Assembly (NCBI GenBank): GCA_017963755.1
Contig: JAGCTF010000195.1
Coordinates: 1 to 32,516 of the forward strand
DNA length: 32,516 bases
Direction of reading: 5' to 3'
Source of the DNA: Clostridia bacterium
GTDB taxonomy: Bacteria; Bacillota; Clostridia; UBA1212; UBA1255
Positions 23,440 to 31,312 of the stretch are shown here, one piece after another. Under the pieces are notes generated by a model. The model did not search any database and was not told where the DNA came from. It was given only the letters and a program-made list of their open reading frames with translations. The position numbers were made by a program, and so were the translations under genes. Position 1 is the first letter of the stretch. Each line of letters opens with the position of its first letter.

Positions 23440-24311
23440 TTGATACTGCCTGCCGCTTTGACACAGCACTCTTTAAACGACGCACGCACTGCTCCCTCAT
23501 CAATACCGGAGCCGTACGTTGACGCGCCGCGGAATACGTAGGCCTTGTCAAATGCGGAAGAAATATCCTCACACGCCCCGTAAACAAACTTGAGCGCGGA
23601 GACATCATCTTCGAATTCAAGGCCGCACAATGCCGGAAGGCGCGTTCCCTGATTCGGAGTCACTTTGCAAAGGCCGCTCTGAACGGTGAGCCACGTTCCT
23701 TTATCGTTTCCTGCGGTATCGAAGAAATACGATCTCCTCTGCCCCTGCGCGAACGACTTGAGCGTTTCATCCCCGTCTTTCAGCAAAATATTGAACTCTT
23801 CCGCAAGTCCGAAAAGCGCCATACGGGCCGAAAAGCCGAGAAGCGCGGCATCGGAAATATCTACGGCTGCGGAAGTTTGAAGTCCGGCGCACTCAACGAG
23901 CAACTGGTCAAATACTCCCGGGCTGCAATGCGTACCGGAGAGCTTGCTGCCGCGCGTTTTAGGGCATTTTGAAGATCTGCCGCACATATACTCTCCGGCA
24001 GCGTTTACGAACGCCTCGAACTCTGCCTCGTCCTTGAAATTCACTTCATAATCGGGCGTAGTCTCCTGTTTGATCTGCTTTTTAGACTTCTCCTTATACT
24101 TGAACTCGTCGTTCCAGTCTATAAAGATCTCGCCGGTGTAAAGGCCTCGTTTGAACTGGCATACACCGTCCTGGACGATATAATGCCACCCCGTCTTCTC
24201 CTTCTTTCCTATTGAAAGCTGGAAGACGGATTTTTCAGGCGTAAGTTCTTCCGCCCTTCCGGAGAGGTCAATGTAATTTTTCAGGTTTGCGGCAATAATC
24301 GCGTTGATCAT
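23430..24311 (-). CDS. Uncharacterised protein, possible internal duplication
   Basis: A 293-residue soluble-looking protein with no signal peptide or membrane segment; family not recognised. Two stretches resemble each other in layout: KTGWHYIVQDGVCQFKRGLY in the first third and KGTWLTVQSGLCKVTPNQG in the last third (pattern W-x-x-V-Q-x-G-x-C), each preceded by a beta-like segment, hinting at a duplicated small domain, perhaps SCP2-like; this is a guess. A middle part holds several cysteines (CGRSSKCPK, HCSPG). GAAGG lies six bases before the ATG. It is 61 bases after the class II aldolase and probably last in the alaS transcript. The stop codon falls in the AACTCT repeat. Confidence 0.7.
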   Translation of the reverse strand: MINAIIAANLKNYIDLSGRAEELTPEKSVFQLSIGKKEKTGWHYIVQDGVCQFKRGLYTGEIFIDWNDEFKYKEKSKKQIKQETTPDYEVNFKDEAEFEAFVNAAGEYMCGRSSKCPKTRGSKLSGTHCSPGVFDQLLVECAGLQTSAAVDISDAALLGFSARMALFGLAEEFNILLKDGDETLKSFAQGQRRSYFFDTAGNDKGTWLTVQSGLCKVTPNQGTRLPALCGLEFEDDVSALKFVYGACEDISSAFDKAYVFRGASTYGSGIDEGAVRASFKECCVKAAGSINRV

Positions 24312-24372
24312 AAGGAACCTTCTTTCAACTGGCAGCGAGTAACGGTTAGTTTAAATCTCTGCTTTAGGCTTT

Positions 24373-25659
24373 TCAGAAGTGGAATGCTTTTCTGAGGTCT
24401 TTCACTTCGTCGTCAGAGATCGCGACAACGTTTCCAAGGCAGTGCGTTGCGATTACTGCTTTTGCGCTGTACTCCAGAACTTCGAGCTTATCGAAAGCAT
24501 TCAGGAGGCTCGAACCGGTGACGATAACGCAGTCGTTGTCAACGAGCACGATGGGCGTCATATTGTCAAACATATCCGCTACCATGTCCGGCTGCATAAA
24601 GCTCGCGCCGAACGGCACTTTTTTCACGTTTCTGAGCATTATATATGACTCAGGGATCGTTCTGGAGTCGAATTCGGCGTCAGTCACCGCAAACGCCATA
24701 ATATTTGGTGCGTGGGCAATGATGACTGAATTTATCTCAGGGTGTTTTTCGTATATCTTTTTGTGCAGCACCGCCGAGCGTGAAGGATTCTTTCCTTCTT
24801 CTTTCCAGTCTCCGAGTATTCTTACCAGGTCGCTCTCTTCGAGATATTTTCTGTCTTTCTGGTACGGCGTGATTATAAACGAGCCGTCCGGAAGTCTAAC
24901 AGAGAACGTTCCCTGTGCGCTCGTGAACAGTTCCTGGTCATACGCGCGGTGGATGAATTTGCACATATCTCTGCGCGCGGCTTTTTCTTCGCTGCTGATG
25001 CTCGAATTAATAAATTCACCCATCTTAACGTTCTGCTTCTCGCGAGAGATCATTACGTGCTTTTCAGACAAAGGATGGATCGTTCCGATCTTCGATGCTT
25101 CGATCTGGAGCCTTGCACAGTAGTCGAGCGTTTCAAATGCCATAAATGCTTTGAAGATATCTGCGGCACCTACAAATACGCCGTGATTTTCAAGCACGAC
25201 GCAGTTATGCCCTTTCTCAAATTCCGAAGCTATCTTTATACTGAGGCCGGTGCTGCCGGGAACGTCGTACGGAGCCATTGACACTGTCCCGCAGACCTGC
25301 GAGAAGTTCGGTATCAGGTTTGTCTCGGGGATCTTACGCACGATCGAAAATGCCACCAGCGCCGGTGGATGTGCGTGAAGTATGCCTTTGATATCCGGTC
25401 TCGTGCGGTAAATGCGCTCATGAACCGGGAACTCGCTCGAAGGCTTGTGCGGCCCGATTATGGTGCCGTCAGGTTTGACCTGGATGATGTCAGCACGCGT
25501 GAGAGAACCTTTATCTACGGAACCGGGAGTGATCCATATATCGCCGTTTTCGTCAAGTATAGACAGATTTCCGCCGGATGTGGTGGTCATGCCGTAGTTG
25601 TATACGCGTTCCATAAGCATCACGAGCTGATCCGCCGGATGAAGCATCTCAAAATTCAT
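24373..25659 (-). CDS. Tandem class II aldolase/adducin protein (second domain degenerate)
   Basis: A 428-residue protein made of two class II aldolase/adducin domains. The first (about 1-205) has the active-site set: SGGN (28-31), Glu76 (SSEFPVHERIY), the zinc ligands HAH (95-97) and His159 (ENHGVF). Such enzymes act on sugar phosphates such as fuculose- or ribulose-phosphate. The second (about 222-428) keeps the fold landmarks but not the residues: the Glu position is in SRSAVLHKKIY, HAH became HAP (316-318) and ENHGV became DNDCV (374-378). It is therefore probably structural or regulatory. GGAGG precedes the ATG. It follows prmA by 20 bases. The natural substrate is not evident. Confidence 0.88.
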   Translation of the reverse strand: MNFEMLHPADQLVMLMERVYNYGMTTTSGGNLSILDENGDIWITPGSVDKGSLTRADIIQVKPDGTIIGPHKPSSEFPVHERIYRTRPDIKGILHAHPPALVAFSIVRKIPETNLIPNFSQVCGTVSMAPYDVPGSTGLSIKIASEFEKGHNCVVLENHGVFVGAADIFKAFMAFETLDYCARLQIEASKIGTIHPLSEKHVMISREKQNVKMGEFINSSISSEEKAARRDMCKFIHRAYDQELFTSAQGTFSVRLPDGSFIITPYQKDRKYLEESDLVRILGDWKEEGKNPSRSAVLHKKIYEKHPEINSVIIAHAPNIMAFAVTDAEFDSRTIPESYIMLRNVKKVPFGASFMQPDMVADMFDNMTPIVLVDNDCVIVTGSSLLNAFDKLEVLEYSAKAVIATHCLGNVVAISDDEVKDLRKAFHF

Positions 25660-25674
25660 AAAAAACCTCCAAAA

Positions 25675-25694
25675 AACTCTTAACTCTTAACTCT
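25675..25694. repeat. AACTCTT heptamer x 2.9 at prmA 3' end
   Basis: Two AACTCTT units and AACTCT. The prmA stop codon (TAA, 25680-25682) is inside the repeat, and the last codons Val-Lys-Ser are also read from it. Confidence 0.7.
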
Positions 25695-26624
25695 CCTCGC
25701 GACCAGCACGCACCAGCCGCCCTGTTCTTTCGAATCAACGACGCGGTAGCCGCTCTCGCCGAGCCCCTTCTCCACGTCCGCGCGCCGCTCGGTAATAATT
25801 CCGGACAAGATCAGTTCCCCGTCCCGCGCCAGCAGCCTGACCGTATCAGGTATCAGTTTCAGCACGACGTCGGCAACGATATTCGCAACGATCATTCTGT
25901 ATTGACCGCCAACGCTCTCTGCAAGATCTCCGCAGCAGGCGCTGTACCTGTCCTGAAGGCCGGAACGCTCGGCATTCTCCATTGATATCTTAACGGCGAG
26001 AGGGTCGATGTCGATCCCGACCGCCTTGTCCGCACCCAAAAGCAGCGCGCCTATCGCGAGAATCCCGCTCCCGGTACCGACGTCGAGAACATTGTCCGAA
26101 CGCCTTAAATGTTTCTCGATCATCTCGAGGCACAGGCGCGTCGTATCATGCTGCCCGGAACCGAAAGCCATACCCGGATCCATCACGATCCTTGTCCGAC
26201 CCGCATACTCATCTGGCACGTTTTCATCCCACGAAGGCACGATCACGAGATTTCGGCCGACGGGCAACGGCTTGAAATACTGCTTCCAGTTGTTCGCCCA
26301 GTCTTCCTCCCGAACAGTCTCGGAGCCGGTCTCATATTTTACGCGCGCTGCATTCAGGCGCTCGGTCATAAACATCAGCGCCTCGGAAGGATCATCTTCG
26401 GGGCTCACGTAAATGTGAACTATCGCGTTTTCCCTGTCTTTCGCCAGTTCCAGCAGTTCTTCCGACACGAGTTCGTCCGGCTTGAAATCAGATATGTAGC
26501 TGTCAATATCCGAATAATCCTCGATATATATCCCGCCGCTTACGCACATTTCGGCGATAGACGAGACTGTATCCAGATCTGCGCGGGCAACTTTGAATGT
26601 CAGTTCGGTCCAGTCTGCGCTCAT
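25680..26624 (-). CDS. prmA: Ribosomal protein L11 methyltransferase
   Basis: A 314-residue SAM-dependent methyltransferase that trimethylates L11. The N-terminal L11-recognition domain (to about 110) is followed by WKQYFKPLPVGRNLVIVPSW, the GMAFGSGQHDTTRLCL motif and the SAM site VLDVGTGSGILAIGALLLG with IDIDPLAV; IVANIVADVV matches the NIxA (NPPY-like) motif. The length is standard. Its ATG overlaps the HIT-family stop by four bases. The C-terminal tail reads into the AACTCTT repeat. Confidence 0.95.
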   Translation of the reverse strand: MSADWTELTFKVARADLDTVSSIAEMCVSGGIYIEDYSDIDSYISDFKPDELVSEELLELAKDRENAIVHIYVSPEDDPSEALMFMTERLNAARVKYETGSETVREEDWANNWKQYFKPLPVGRNLVIVPSWDENVPDEYAGRTRIVMDPGMAFGSGQHDTTRLCLEMIEKHLRRSDNVLDVGTGSGILAIGALLLGADKAVGIDIDPLAVKISMENAERSGLQDRYSACCGDLAESVGGQYRMIVANIVADVVLKLIPDTVRLLARDGELILSGIITERRADVEKGLGESGYRVVDSKEQGGWCVLVARRVKS

Positions 26625-26965
26625 ACTATCTTCTCACCCATATCGCCGCCGGCAAGTATGTGGTAGTGCAGATGAGGCACGGACTGGTGTGCGTCGGCGC
26701 CGCAGTTGTTGATCACTCTGAATCCGTTTTCGGTAAGCCCTTCCTGCTCGGCGATCTTAGCTATCGCAAGCTGGATGCCGCCCAAAAACTCTTTTTCCGC
26801 CTCGCAGAAGCCCAGTACGGAAGGCACGTGCTTCTTCGCCGCCACAACGATATGCACGGGCATCTGAGGGGCAATGTCCCTGAATGCCACGCAGTATTCG
26901 TCTTCGTACACTTTCGTCGAAGGAATGCGGCCGCCAATAATTTTACAGAAAATGCAATTGTCCAT
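26621..26965 (-). CDS. HIT-family nucleotide-binding hydrolase (HinT-like)
   Basis: A 114-residue histidine-triad protein. The N-terminal CIFCKIIGGRIPS and the active-site HLHYHILAGG (H-x-H-x-H) are typical of HinT, a purine nucleoside phosphoramidase. I take the second of two near ATGs (26963-26965): GGAGG is seven bases before it, but only one base before the first. It lies between alaS (24-base gap) and prmA (four-base overlap) in one transcript, an arrangement common in Firmicutes. Confidence 0.94.
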   Translation of the reverse strand: MDNCIFCKIIGGRIPSTKVYEDEYCVAFRDIAPQMPVHIVVAAKKHVPSVLGFCEAEKEFLGGIQLAIAKIAEQEGLTENGFRVINNCGADAHQSVPHLHYHILAGGDMGEKIV

Positions 26966-26989
26966 GATCATGCCTCCAATCGATCATTT

Positions 26990-29629
26990 TCAGACCAGTT
27001 CAGGTACTTTTCCGAGCATAGCGTCGATGGCCGAAACGTCTTTTCCGCCCGCCTGCGCCATATCGGGTCTTCCGCCTCCGCCGCCCTGGCAGAGAGAAGC
27101 GCACGCTTTAACGAGCTTTCCGCAGTTGATGCCCGCGCTTACGGCACCGGGCGTACACATAGCCACGATCGTGACTTTTTCGCCTTTTCCTGAAGCTAAA
27201 AGCACCACGCTCTCGCCCGCTTTAGAACGGAGCTGCTCGCAAAGTTCGCGAAGTCCGTCGCCTTCGAGCGCGTCGAAACGTCCCGTAACGACTTTAACTC
27301 CTTTAACGACCGGCGCGTCGCTCACGAGGCTGTCAGCGCCCTTTTTCGCTGATTCCATCTTAACGTTTTCAAGTTCTTTAACGGCTGTCTTGTACTGCTC
27401 GGAAAGCTGTCTCGCCTTTGCGGGAGCCTCGCCCTTTCCTGCTTTCAGCACTTCCGCGGTCTCTTCGAGCTGTGCTTCCTCTTCTTTGAAAAGCAGTCTC
27501 GCAGCCTCTCCCGTAACAGCCTCTATCCTGCGCACGCCGGCGGCAACGGCGCTCTCGTGCACGATCTTGAACAGTCCCACGCTCGCCGTGTTTTTAACGT
27601 GTGTTCCGCCGCAAAGTTCGACGCTGTAATCACCCATAGATACGACGCGGACAACGTCTCCGTACTTCTCGTCGAACAGCGCCATTGCGCCAGTCTTTTT
27701 AGCTGCCTCTATATCCATTTCGGCGGTGTTAACGTCGAGATCCTCAATGATAGCTTCGTTGACGAGTTCTTCAACTTTAGCGATCTCTTCAGCCGTCATT
27801 GCCTGCAGATGGTTGAAGTCAAATCTGAGTCTTTCGGGATTTACGGAAGAACCGGCCTGATGCACGTGATCTCCGAGCACGGTGCGCAGCGCTTTCTGAA
27901 GCAGGTGCGTCGCCGAGTGGTTGCGCGCCGTTGCCAGTCTGTCGTGGCGGTTAACAACTAAAGAAGCTTTGTCCCCCGCCTCTATCGAGCCTTCGGTGCA
28001 CTCGCCGACGTGGCGGAAAATACCGTCTTTGGATTTCGTAGTATTGAACACGGTGAACGTGCCGGTATCAGTCTTAATAGTACCGTTGTCGCCCGCCTGG
28101 CCGCCGCTCTCGCCGTAGAATACGGTCTTATCAGTGATTATTACCGCTTTATCCCCCTCTTCAAGCGCGGGCATCACCGTGCCGTCGGCTTCGAGAATGT
28201 ACAGTATCTTCGCCTCTTCGCAAAGCGCGCCGTAGCCGTCGAATACGGTGGGCGGGCAATCTTTCGGGACAACGAGCTGCTCACCGGCCGCCCAGGAACT
28301 CTCCCTGTCTTTAATGGCGTCTCTCGCCATAGCGCGCTGGTTCGCCATCTCGGCTCTGAATCCTTCTTCGTCAACTTCCATGCCGTTTTCACGAAGGATG
28401 TCGCGCGTGAGATCGAGCGGGAAACCGTACGTATCGTGAAGCTTGAAAGCGGTCTTGCCGGCGAGCACCGGAGTCGTACCTTCCGCTGCGTTCGCTCTCG
28501 TCTCTTCCATAGCGGCGTTCAGAAGGCTGATGCCCTGCTCGAGCGTCATATCGAAGCGCTCTTCTTCGATGCGGATAACTTTCTTTATATAGTCCTGTTT
28601 TTCGGCGATCTCGGGGTATGCGCCTCCGGACAGTTCGATCACTACGTCCGCCAGATCGGAGAGGAAACATTTCCTGATGCCGAGCTTACGTCCGTGACGC
28701 GCCGCGCCGCGCAGAAGTCTTCTCAAAACGTACCCTCTGCCCTCGTTCGAAGGAACGACGCCGTCGCCGATCATCATAACCGTGGAGCGGATGTGGTCGG
28801 TGATAACGCGGATAGAAACGTCCGTGAGCCATTCTGCACCGTACGTCTTGCCCGACCATTCGCACACGGTGTCAAGGATCTTGCGCACGGTATCGACTTC
28901 GAAAAGATTGTCAACGCCCTGCATCACGCACGCGAGTCTCTCGAGGCCCATTCCGGTGTCAATATTTTTGCTTTTGAGTTTTTCGTAGCTTCCGTCTTCC
29001 TGGCGGTCAAACTGAGTAAACACGAGGTTCCAGACTTCGATATATCTGTCGCAATCGCAGCCTACGCCGCAAGTGGGTTTGCCGCAGCCGTATTTTTCGC
29101 CGCGGTCAAAGTGTATTTCCGAGCAGGGGCCGCAGGGGCCTGTACCGTGCTCCCAGAAATTGTCTTCCTTGCCCATACGAATGATGCGCTCCGCCGGAAC
29201 GTGCTCCTGGTTCAGCCAGATGTCGTACGCTTCGTCGTCTTCTTTATATACCGTAACGTAGAGGCGGTCTTCGGGGATCTCCATCACTTTGGTGAGGAAC
29301 TCCCACGCCCAGGAAATGGCTTCCTTCTTGAAGTAATCTCCGAACGAGAAGTTACCCAGCATCTCAAAGAACGTGCCGTGGCGCGCTGTCTTTCCTACGT
29401 TATCGATATCAGGCGTACGGATGCATTTCTGGCAGGTAGTCACGCGCCTTCTGGGCGGTATCTCCGCTCCTGTAAAGTACGGCTTTAGCGGCGCCATTCC
29501 GGCATTTATAAGAAGAAGGCTCGGGTCGTTTTTAGGGATGAGCGGGAAGCTCGGCAGCCTTAAATGACCTTTACTTTCGAAGAAGCTGAGATATTTTTCT
29601 CTGATGATGTTGAGACCTAATTTTTCCAT
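26990..29629 (-). CDS. alaS: Alanyl-tRNA synthetase
   Basis: An 879-residue class II synthetase that charges tRNA-Ala. The N-terminus MEKLGLNIIREKYLSFFESKGH is the family start, and the ATG at 29627-29629 has AAAGGAA ten bases before; a longer frame to 29740 would reach over the promoter. The catalytic core has NAGMAPLKPYF and RRVTTCQKCIRTPDIDN, and the editing domain has the zinc ligands HSATHLL and CGGTHVKNT. The C-terminal C-Ala region ends with GGGGGRPDMAQAGGKD. No T-box leader was found; the leader instead has two competing hairpins. Confidence 0.97.
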   Translation of the reverse strand: MEKLGLNIIREKYLSFFESKGHLRLPSFPLIPKNDPSLLLINAGMAPLKPYFTGAEIPPRRRVTTCQKCIRTPDIDNVGKTARHGTFFEMLGNFSFGDYFKKEAISWAWEFLTKVMEIPEDRLYVTVYKEDDEAYDIWLNQEHVPAERIIRMGKEDNFWEHGTGPCGPCSEIHFDRGEKYGCGKPTCGVGCDCDRYIEVWNLVFTQFDRQEDGSYEKLKSKNIDTGMGLERLACVMQGVDNLFEVDTVRKILDTVCEWSGKTYGAEWLTDVSIRVITDHIRSTVMMIGDGVVPSNEGRGYVLRRLLRGAARHGRKLGIRKCFLSDLADVVIELSGGAYPEIAEKQDYIKKVIRIEEERFDMTLEQGISLLNAAMEETRANAAEGTTPVLAGKTAFKLHDTYGFPLDLTRDILRENGMEVDEEGFRAEMANQRAMARDAIKDRESSWAAGEQLVVPKDCPPTVFDGYGALCEEAKILYILEADGTVMPALEEGDKAVIITDKTVFYGESGGQAGDNGTIKTDTGTFTVFNTTKSKDGIFRHVGECTEGSIEAGDKASLVVNRHDRLATARNHSATHLLQKALRTVLGDHVHQAGSSVNPERLRFDFNHLQAMTAEEIAKVEELVNEAIIEDLDVNTAEMDIEAAKKTGAMALFDEKYGDVVRVVSMGDYSVELCGGTHVKNTASVGLFKIVHESAVAAGVRRIEAVTGEAARLLFKEEEAQLEETAEVLKAGKGEAPAKARQLSEQYKTAVKELENVKMESAKKGADSLVSDAPVVKGVKVVTGRFDALEGDGLRELCEQLRSKAGESVVLLASGKGEKVTIVAMCTPGAVSAGINCGKLVKACASLCQGGGGGRPDMAQAGGKDVSAIDAMLGKVPELV

Positions 29630-29663
29630 AAAAAAGCAGTTCCTTTCTGGGCACTTTTCATTC

Positions 29664-29695
29664 GAAATCGGGGTCGATTTCAGCAAAACCCCAAT
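29664..29695 (-). other. alaS leader: two mutually exclusive hairpins
   Basis: In the roughly 68-base untranslated leader, ATTGGGGT (29688-29695) can pair with ACCCCGAT (29667-29674), or GAAATCG (29675-29681) can pair with CGATTTC (29664-29670). Both use bases 29667-29670, so only one can form at a time. There is no T-run and neither covers the ribosome site directly; function is unknown. Confidence 0.5.
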
Positions 29696-29702
29696 CGGAA
29701 AA

Positions 29703-29731
29703 ATTATACGCTCAGGAAGGAACTGTGTCAA
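29703..29731 (-). promoter_or_regulatory. Promoter of alaS
   Basis: Perfect TTGACA (29726-29731) and TATAAT (29703-29708), 17 bases apart, on the minus strand. Within the spacer, CAGTTCCTT forms an inverted repeat with AAGGAACTG around the alaS ribosome site (plus-strand positions 29717-29725 and 29637-29645). Confidence 0.92.
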
Positions 29732-29782
29732 GTTTTGCAAATCGGGAACGGGCTGCCGCGGTCAGTGTAAAGATGATCTGTA

Positions 29783-30664
29783 TCAGTCCAGGCTGTTCTT
29801 GTTTTTAGCTATCTCTTTATCCGTGATCAGCATTGCGGCGACCGCGATCGCACCGACGCCGCTTATAATGGCGACAAGGATCCAGTTGACTTCGGCAAAT
29901 CCGCCGGAATTCCAGTTACCCGTTTCGGCATCCTGCAGTTTGCTGAAAATGAGCACCACATCAGCGATTATTACGGCGGCGGCAATAAACAGCCCGATAA
30001 TCGTATAAACCGGTACGCGGTTATGTTTGCTGTTCACTCTCACCGGCGTAGGAAGACGGAAATCAAGAGAGTTTCCGAGGAAATACGCGACTGCAACGAG
30101 CACGATGGTCTCAGGCACCATATACGTCGCGTTATACGCAAACGAATATGCGAGCGCCGCTTTTGTAGGAATCGAAAGCCCCGCCCATACAGTCGCACCG
30201 GAAATGACGTGGCAGGCGTATCTCAGCAGGCATATCAGGAGCGATCCGCAGACAAGCTGCATAGCCTGGTTTGAGCCGAAACGTTTCCTGAACGATCCGC
30301 CGAATCCGATCACGGCAAAAGCGACAATATAATCGAGCATAATGACAGCGAGCACCGACTGCCATGAAGAAACGTAGCTAAGATTTTTAAGGCCGAAGAG
30401 CTGCTGGATGCCTCCGAACACCGTTGCCGATACGAGACCGTATCCGAGGCCGTGGCGGTACGCTATCAGCATCACCGGGAACATTGACGCCACTGTGACC
30501 GAACCGCCGTACGGAAGTTCAAAAAGTTTGAGGATGGAAAGTACGACTGCCATTGCCAGAAGCACGGCGCTTTCGACGAGACGCTGAGTAGTCGATACTT
30601 TTACGTTTCCCTGCTCGTGTTTAGCAGGTGAACCGAATTCTGATTCTGTTGCCAAATTTAACAT
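29783..30664 (-). CDS. thiT: Thiamine transporter ThiT-like (ECF substrate-binding protein), extended
   Basis: A 293-residue membrane protein whose first part matches the ThiT/YuaJ family: LFELPYGGSVTVASMFPVMLIAYRHG, followed by repeated hydrophobic helices. ThiT binds thiamine and works with the shared ECF energising module, not present here. Identity is backed by the TPP riboswitch directly upstream. Canonical ThiT is about 190 residues; this protein has a 30-residue polar N-terminus and a C-terminal extension with two further membrane segments (VYTIIGLFIAAAVIIADVVL and NWILVAIISGVGAIAVAAML). The ATG at 30662-30664 uses an AAAGGAG that forms the 3' arm of the switch hairpin. Confidence 0.88.
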   Translation of the reverse strand: MLNLATESEFGSPAKHEQGNVKVSTTQRLVESAVLLAMAVVLSILKLFELPYGGSVTVASMFPVMLIAYRHGLGYGLVSATVFGGIQQLFGLKNLSYVSSWQSVLAVIMLDYIVAFAVIGFGGSFRKRFGSNQAMQLVCGSLLICLLRYACHVISGATVWAGLSIPTKAALAYSFAYNATYMVPETIVLVAVAYFLGNSLDFRLPTPVRVNSKHNRVPVYTIIGLFIAAAVIIADVVLIFSKLQDAETGNWNSGGFAEVNWILVAIISGVGAIAVAAMLITDKEIAKNKNSLD

Positions 30665-30710
30665 AAAAAAACTCCTTTCTTCATAATCTTACCGTTTAAA
30701 AGAAGGAGTC
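30665..30710 (-). terminator. Expression platform of the TPP riboswitch (terminator that includes the ribosome site)
   Basis: ACTCCTT (30703-30709) pairs with AAGGAGT of the segment at 30671-30681, with CTT/AAG extension, followed by TTTTTTT just before the ATG. The same hairpin can stop transcription and hide the Shine-Dalgarno, giving an OFF switch with TPP. Confidence 0.8.
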
Positions 30711-30713
30711 AAA

Positions 30714-30803
30714 CCGCTTCCCTACGGTAGGATTACCTACACAGGTTCGAGGGGACAAAGCCGCGCGCCGCGGCTAATCTCAGCCTTAAAGCGCCCCCAG
30801 CGG
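30714..30803 (-). promoter_or_regulatory. TPP riboswitch upstream of thiT
   Basis: The minus strand has the THI-box pattern: closing stem CCGCT/AGCGG, GGGGGCGC, GGCTGAGATTAGCC (CUGAGA core), GTCCCC, GAACCTG, GGTAATCCTACC and CGTAGGGAA. A GC-rich variable stem GCCGCG/CGCGGC lies in the middle arm. All core elements are intact. Confidence 0.97.
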
Positions 30804-30811
30804 ACGTCAAT

Positions 30812-30840
30812 ATTGTACATCATTCAGATGCGTTTTGCAA
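30812..30840 (-). promoter_or_regulatory. Promoter of thiT
   Basis: TTGCAA (30835-30840) and TACAAT (30812-30817) with a 17-base spacer, ending nine bases before the riboswitch. Confidence 0.7.
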
Positions 30841-30877
30841 GTTCAAAAAAAACACAACAAATAAAAGCTTTATTAAT

Positions 30878-31028
30878 TTATGGGCAGGCATTAAATACAT
30901 AAAGATTCTTTGGCAATCTCTGCAAATCACCTGCTTTCTCAAAGCTTAAAACATACGGCATAAATGATTCGCCATAAAGAAAATCATCCGGATTTTTTTC
31001 GTTTGTCTTGTCTAAGAATGAAAGCCAT
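30878..31028 (-). pseudogene. Small frameshifted ORF with promoter and ribosome site
   Basis: An ATG at 31026-31028 has AGGAGG six bases before it and a good promoter, but its frame stops after 14 codons (TGA at 30984-30986). The neighbouring frame is open from there to TAA at 30878, with protein-like content (KNPDDFLYGESFMPYV, then LSFEKAGDLQRLPKNLYVF). Removing one base from a run of seven A's (CGAAAAAAATCC) joins the two into about 49 residues. It is thus a decayed small gene or one read by slippage. No homologue is recognised. The 648-base stretch between thiT and the last gene otherwise holds only regulatory signals and AT-rich sequence. Confidence 0.45.
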
Positions 31029-31067
31029 AATGTACCTCCTGAAAGCGAAGTGCTATAGAGTGCTATG

Positions 31068-31095
31068 ATTATAGCATATTAAAAGAAAAAGTCAA
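31068..31095 (-). promoter_or_regulatory. Promoter of the small frameshifted ORF
   Basis: TTGACT (31090-31095) and TATAAT (31068-31073) on the minus strand, 16 bases apart. The predicted leader contains ATAGCACT twice. Just upstream is the perfect inverted repeat TTCAAAA/TTTTGAA (31100-31116), a possible operator. Confidence 0.65.
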
Positions 31096-31207
31096 CAGTT
31101 TCAAAAAAATTTTGAAGAAATTGCTAACTTTTTTACGACGAATTTTGAACTTTTGCTACGAATATTTAATAATCATAAAAACAGTCTATGAACTGCTCCG
31201 GAAAATG

Positions 31208-31236
31208 TTGACATTAAGAACCATATCATCTATAAT
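31208..31236 (+). promoter_or_regulatory. Promoter of the secreted beta-trefoil protein gene
   Basis: Perfect TTGACA (31208-31213) and TATAAT (31231-31236), 17 bases apart, on the plus strand. It gives a leader of about 70 bases before the ATG. Confidence 0.88.
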
Positions 31237-31312
31237 GATTTACGAGATGCCGATAAAAACGTGGGTTTAAGCACTCAAATAACAGGGGGTCGCTTCACGG
31301 AGGTGTGTTCAA

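Noticed and set aside
28010-29488. 492-codon plus-strand open frame opposite alaS
   Set aside because: It is a shadow of the strongly supported alaS gene. Its translation has no recognisable motif, and such long antisense frames are common opposite GC-balanced coding sequence.
29630-29731. T-box leader for alaS
   Set aside because: The leader is only about 70 bases and lacks the conserved T-box (GGGTGGNACCGCG-like) sequence and a specifier hairpin.
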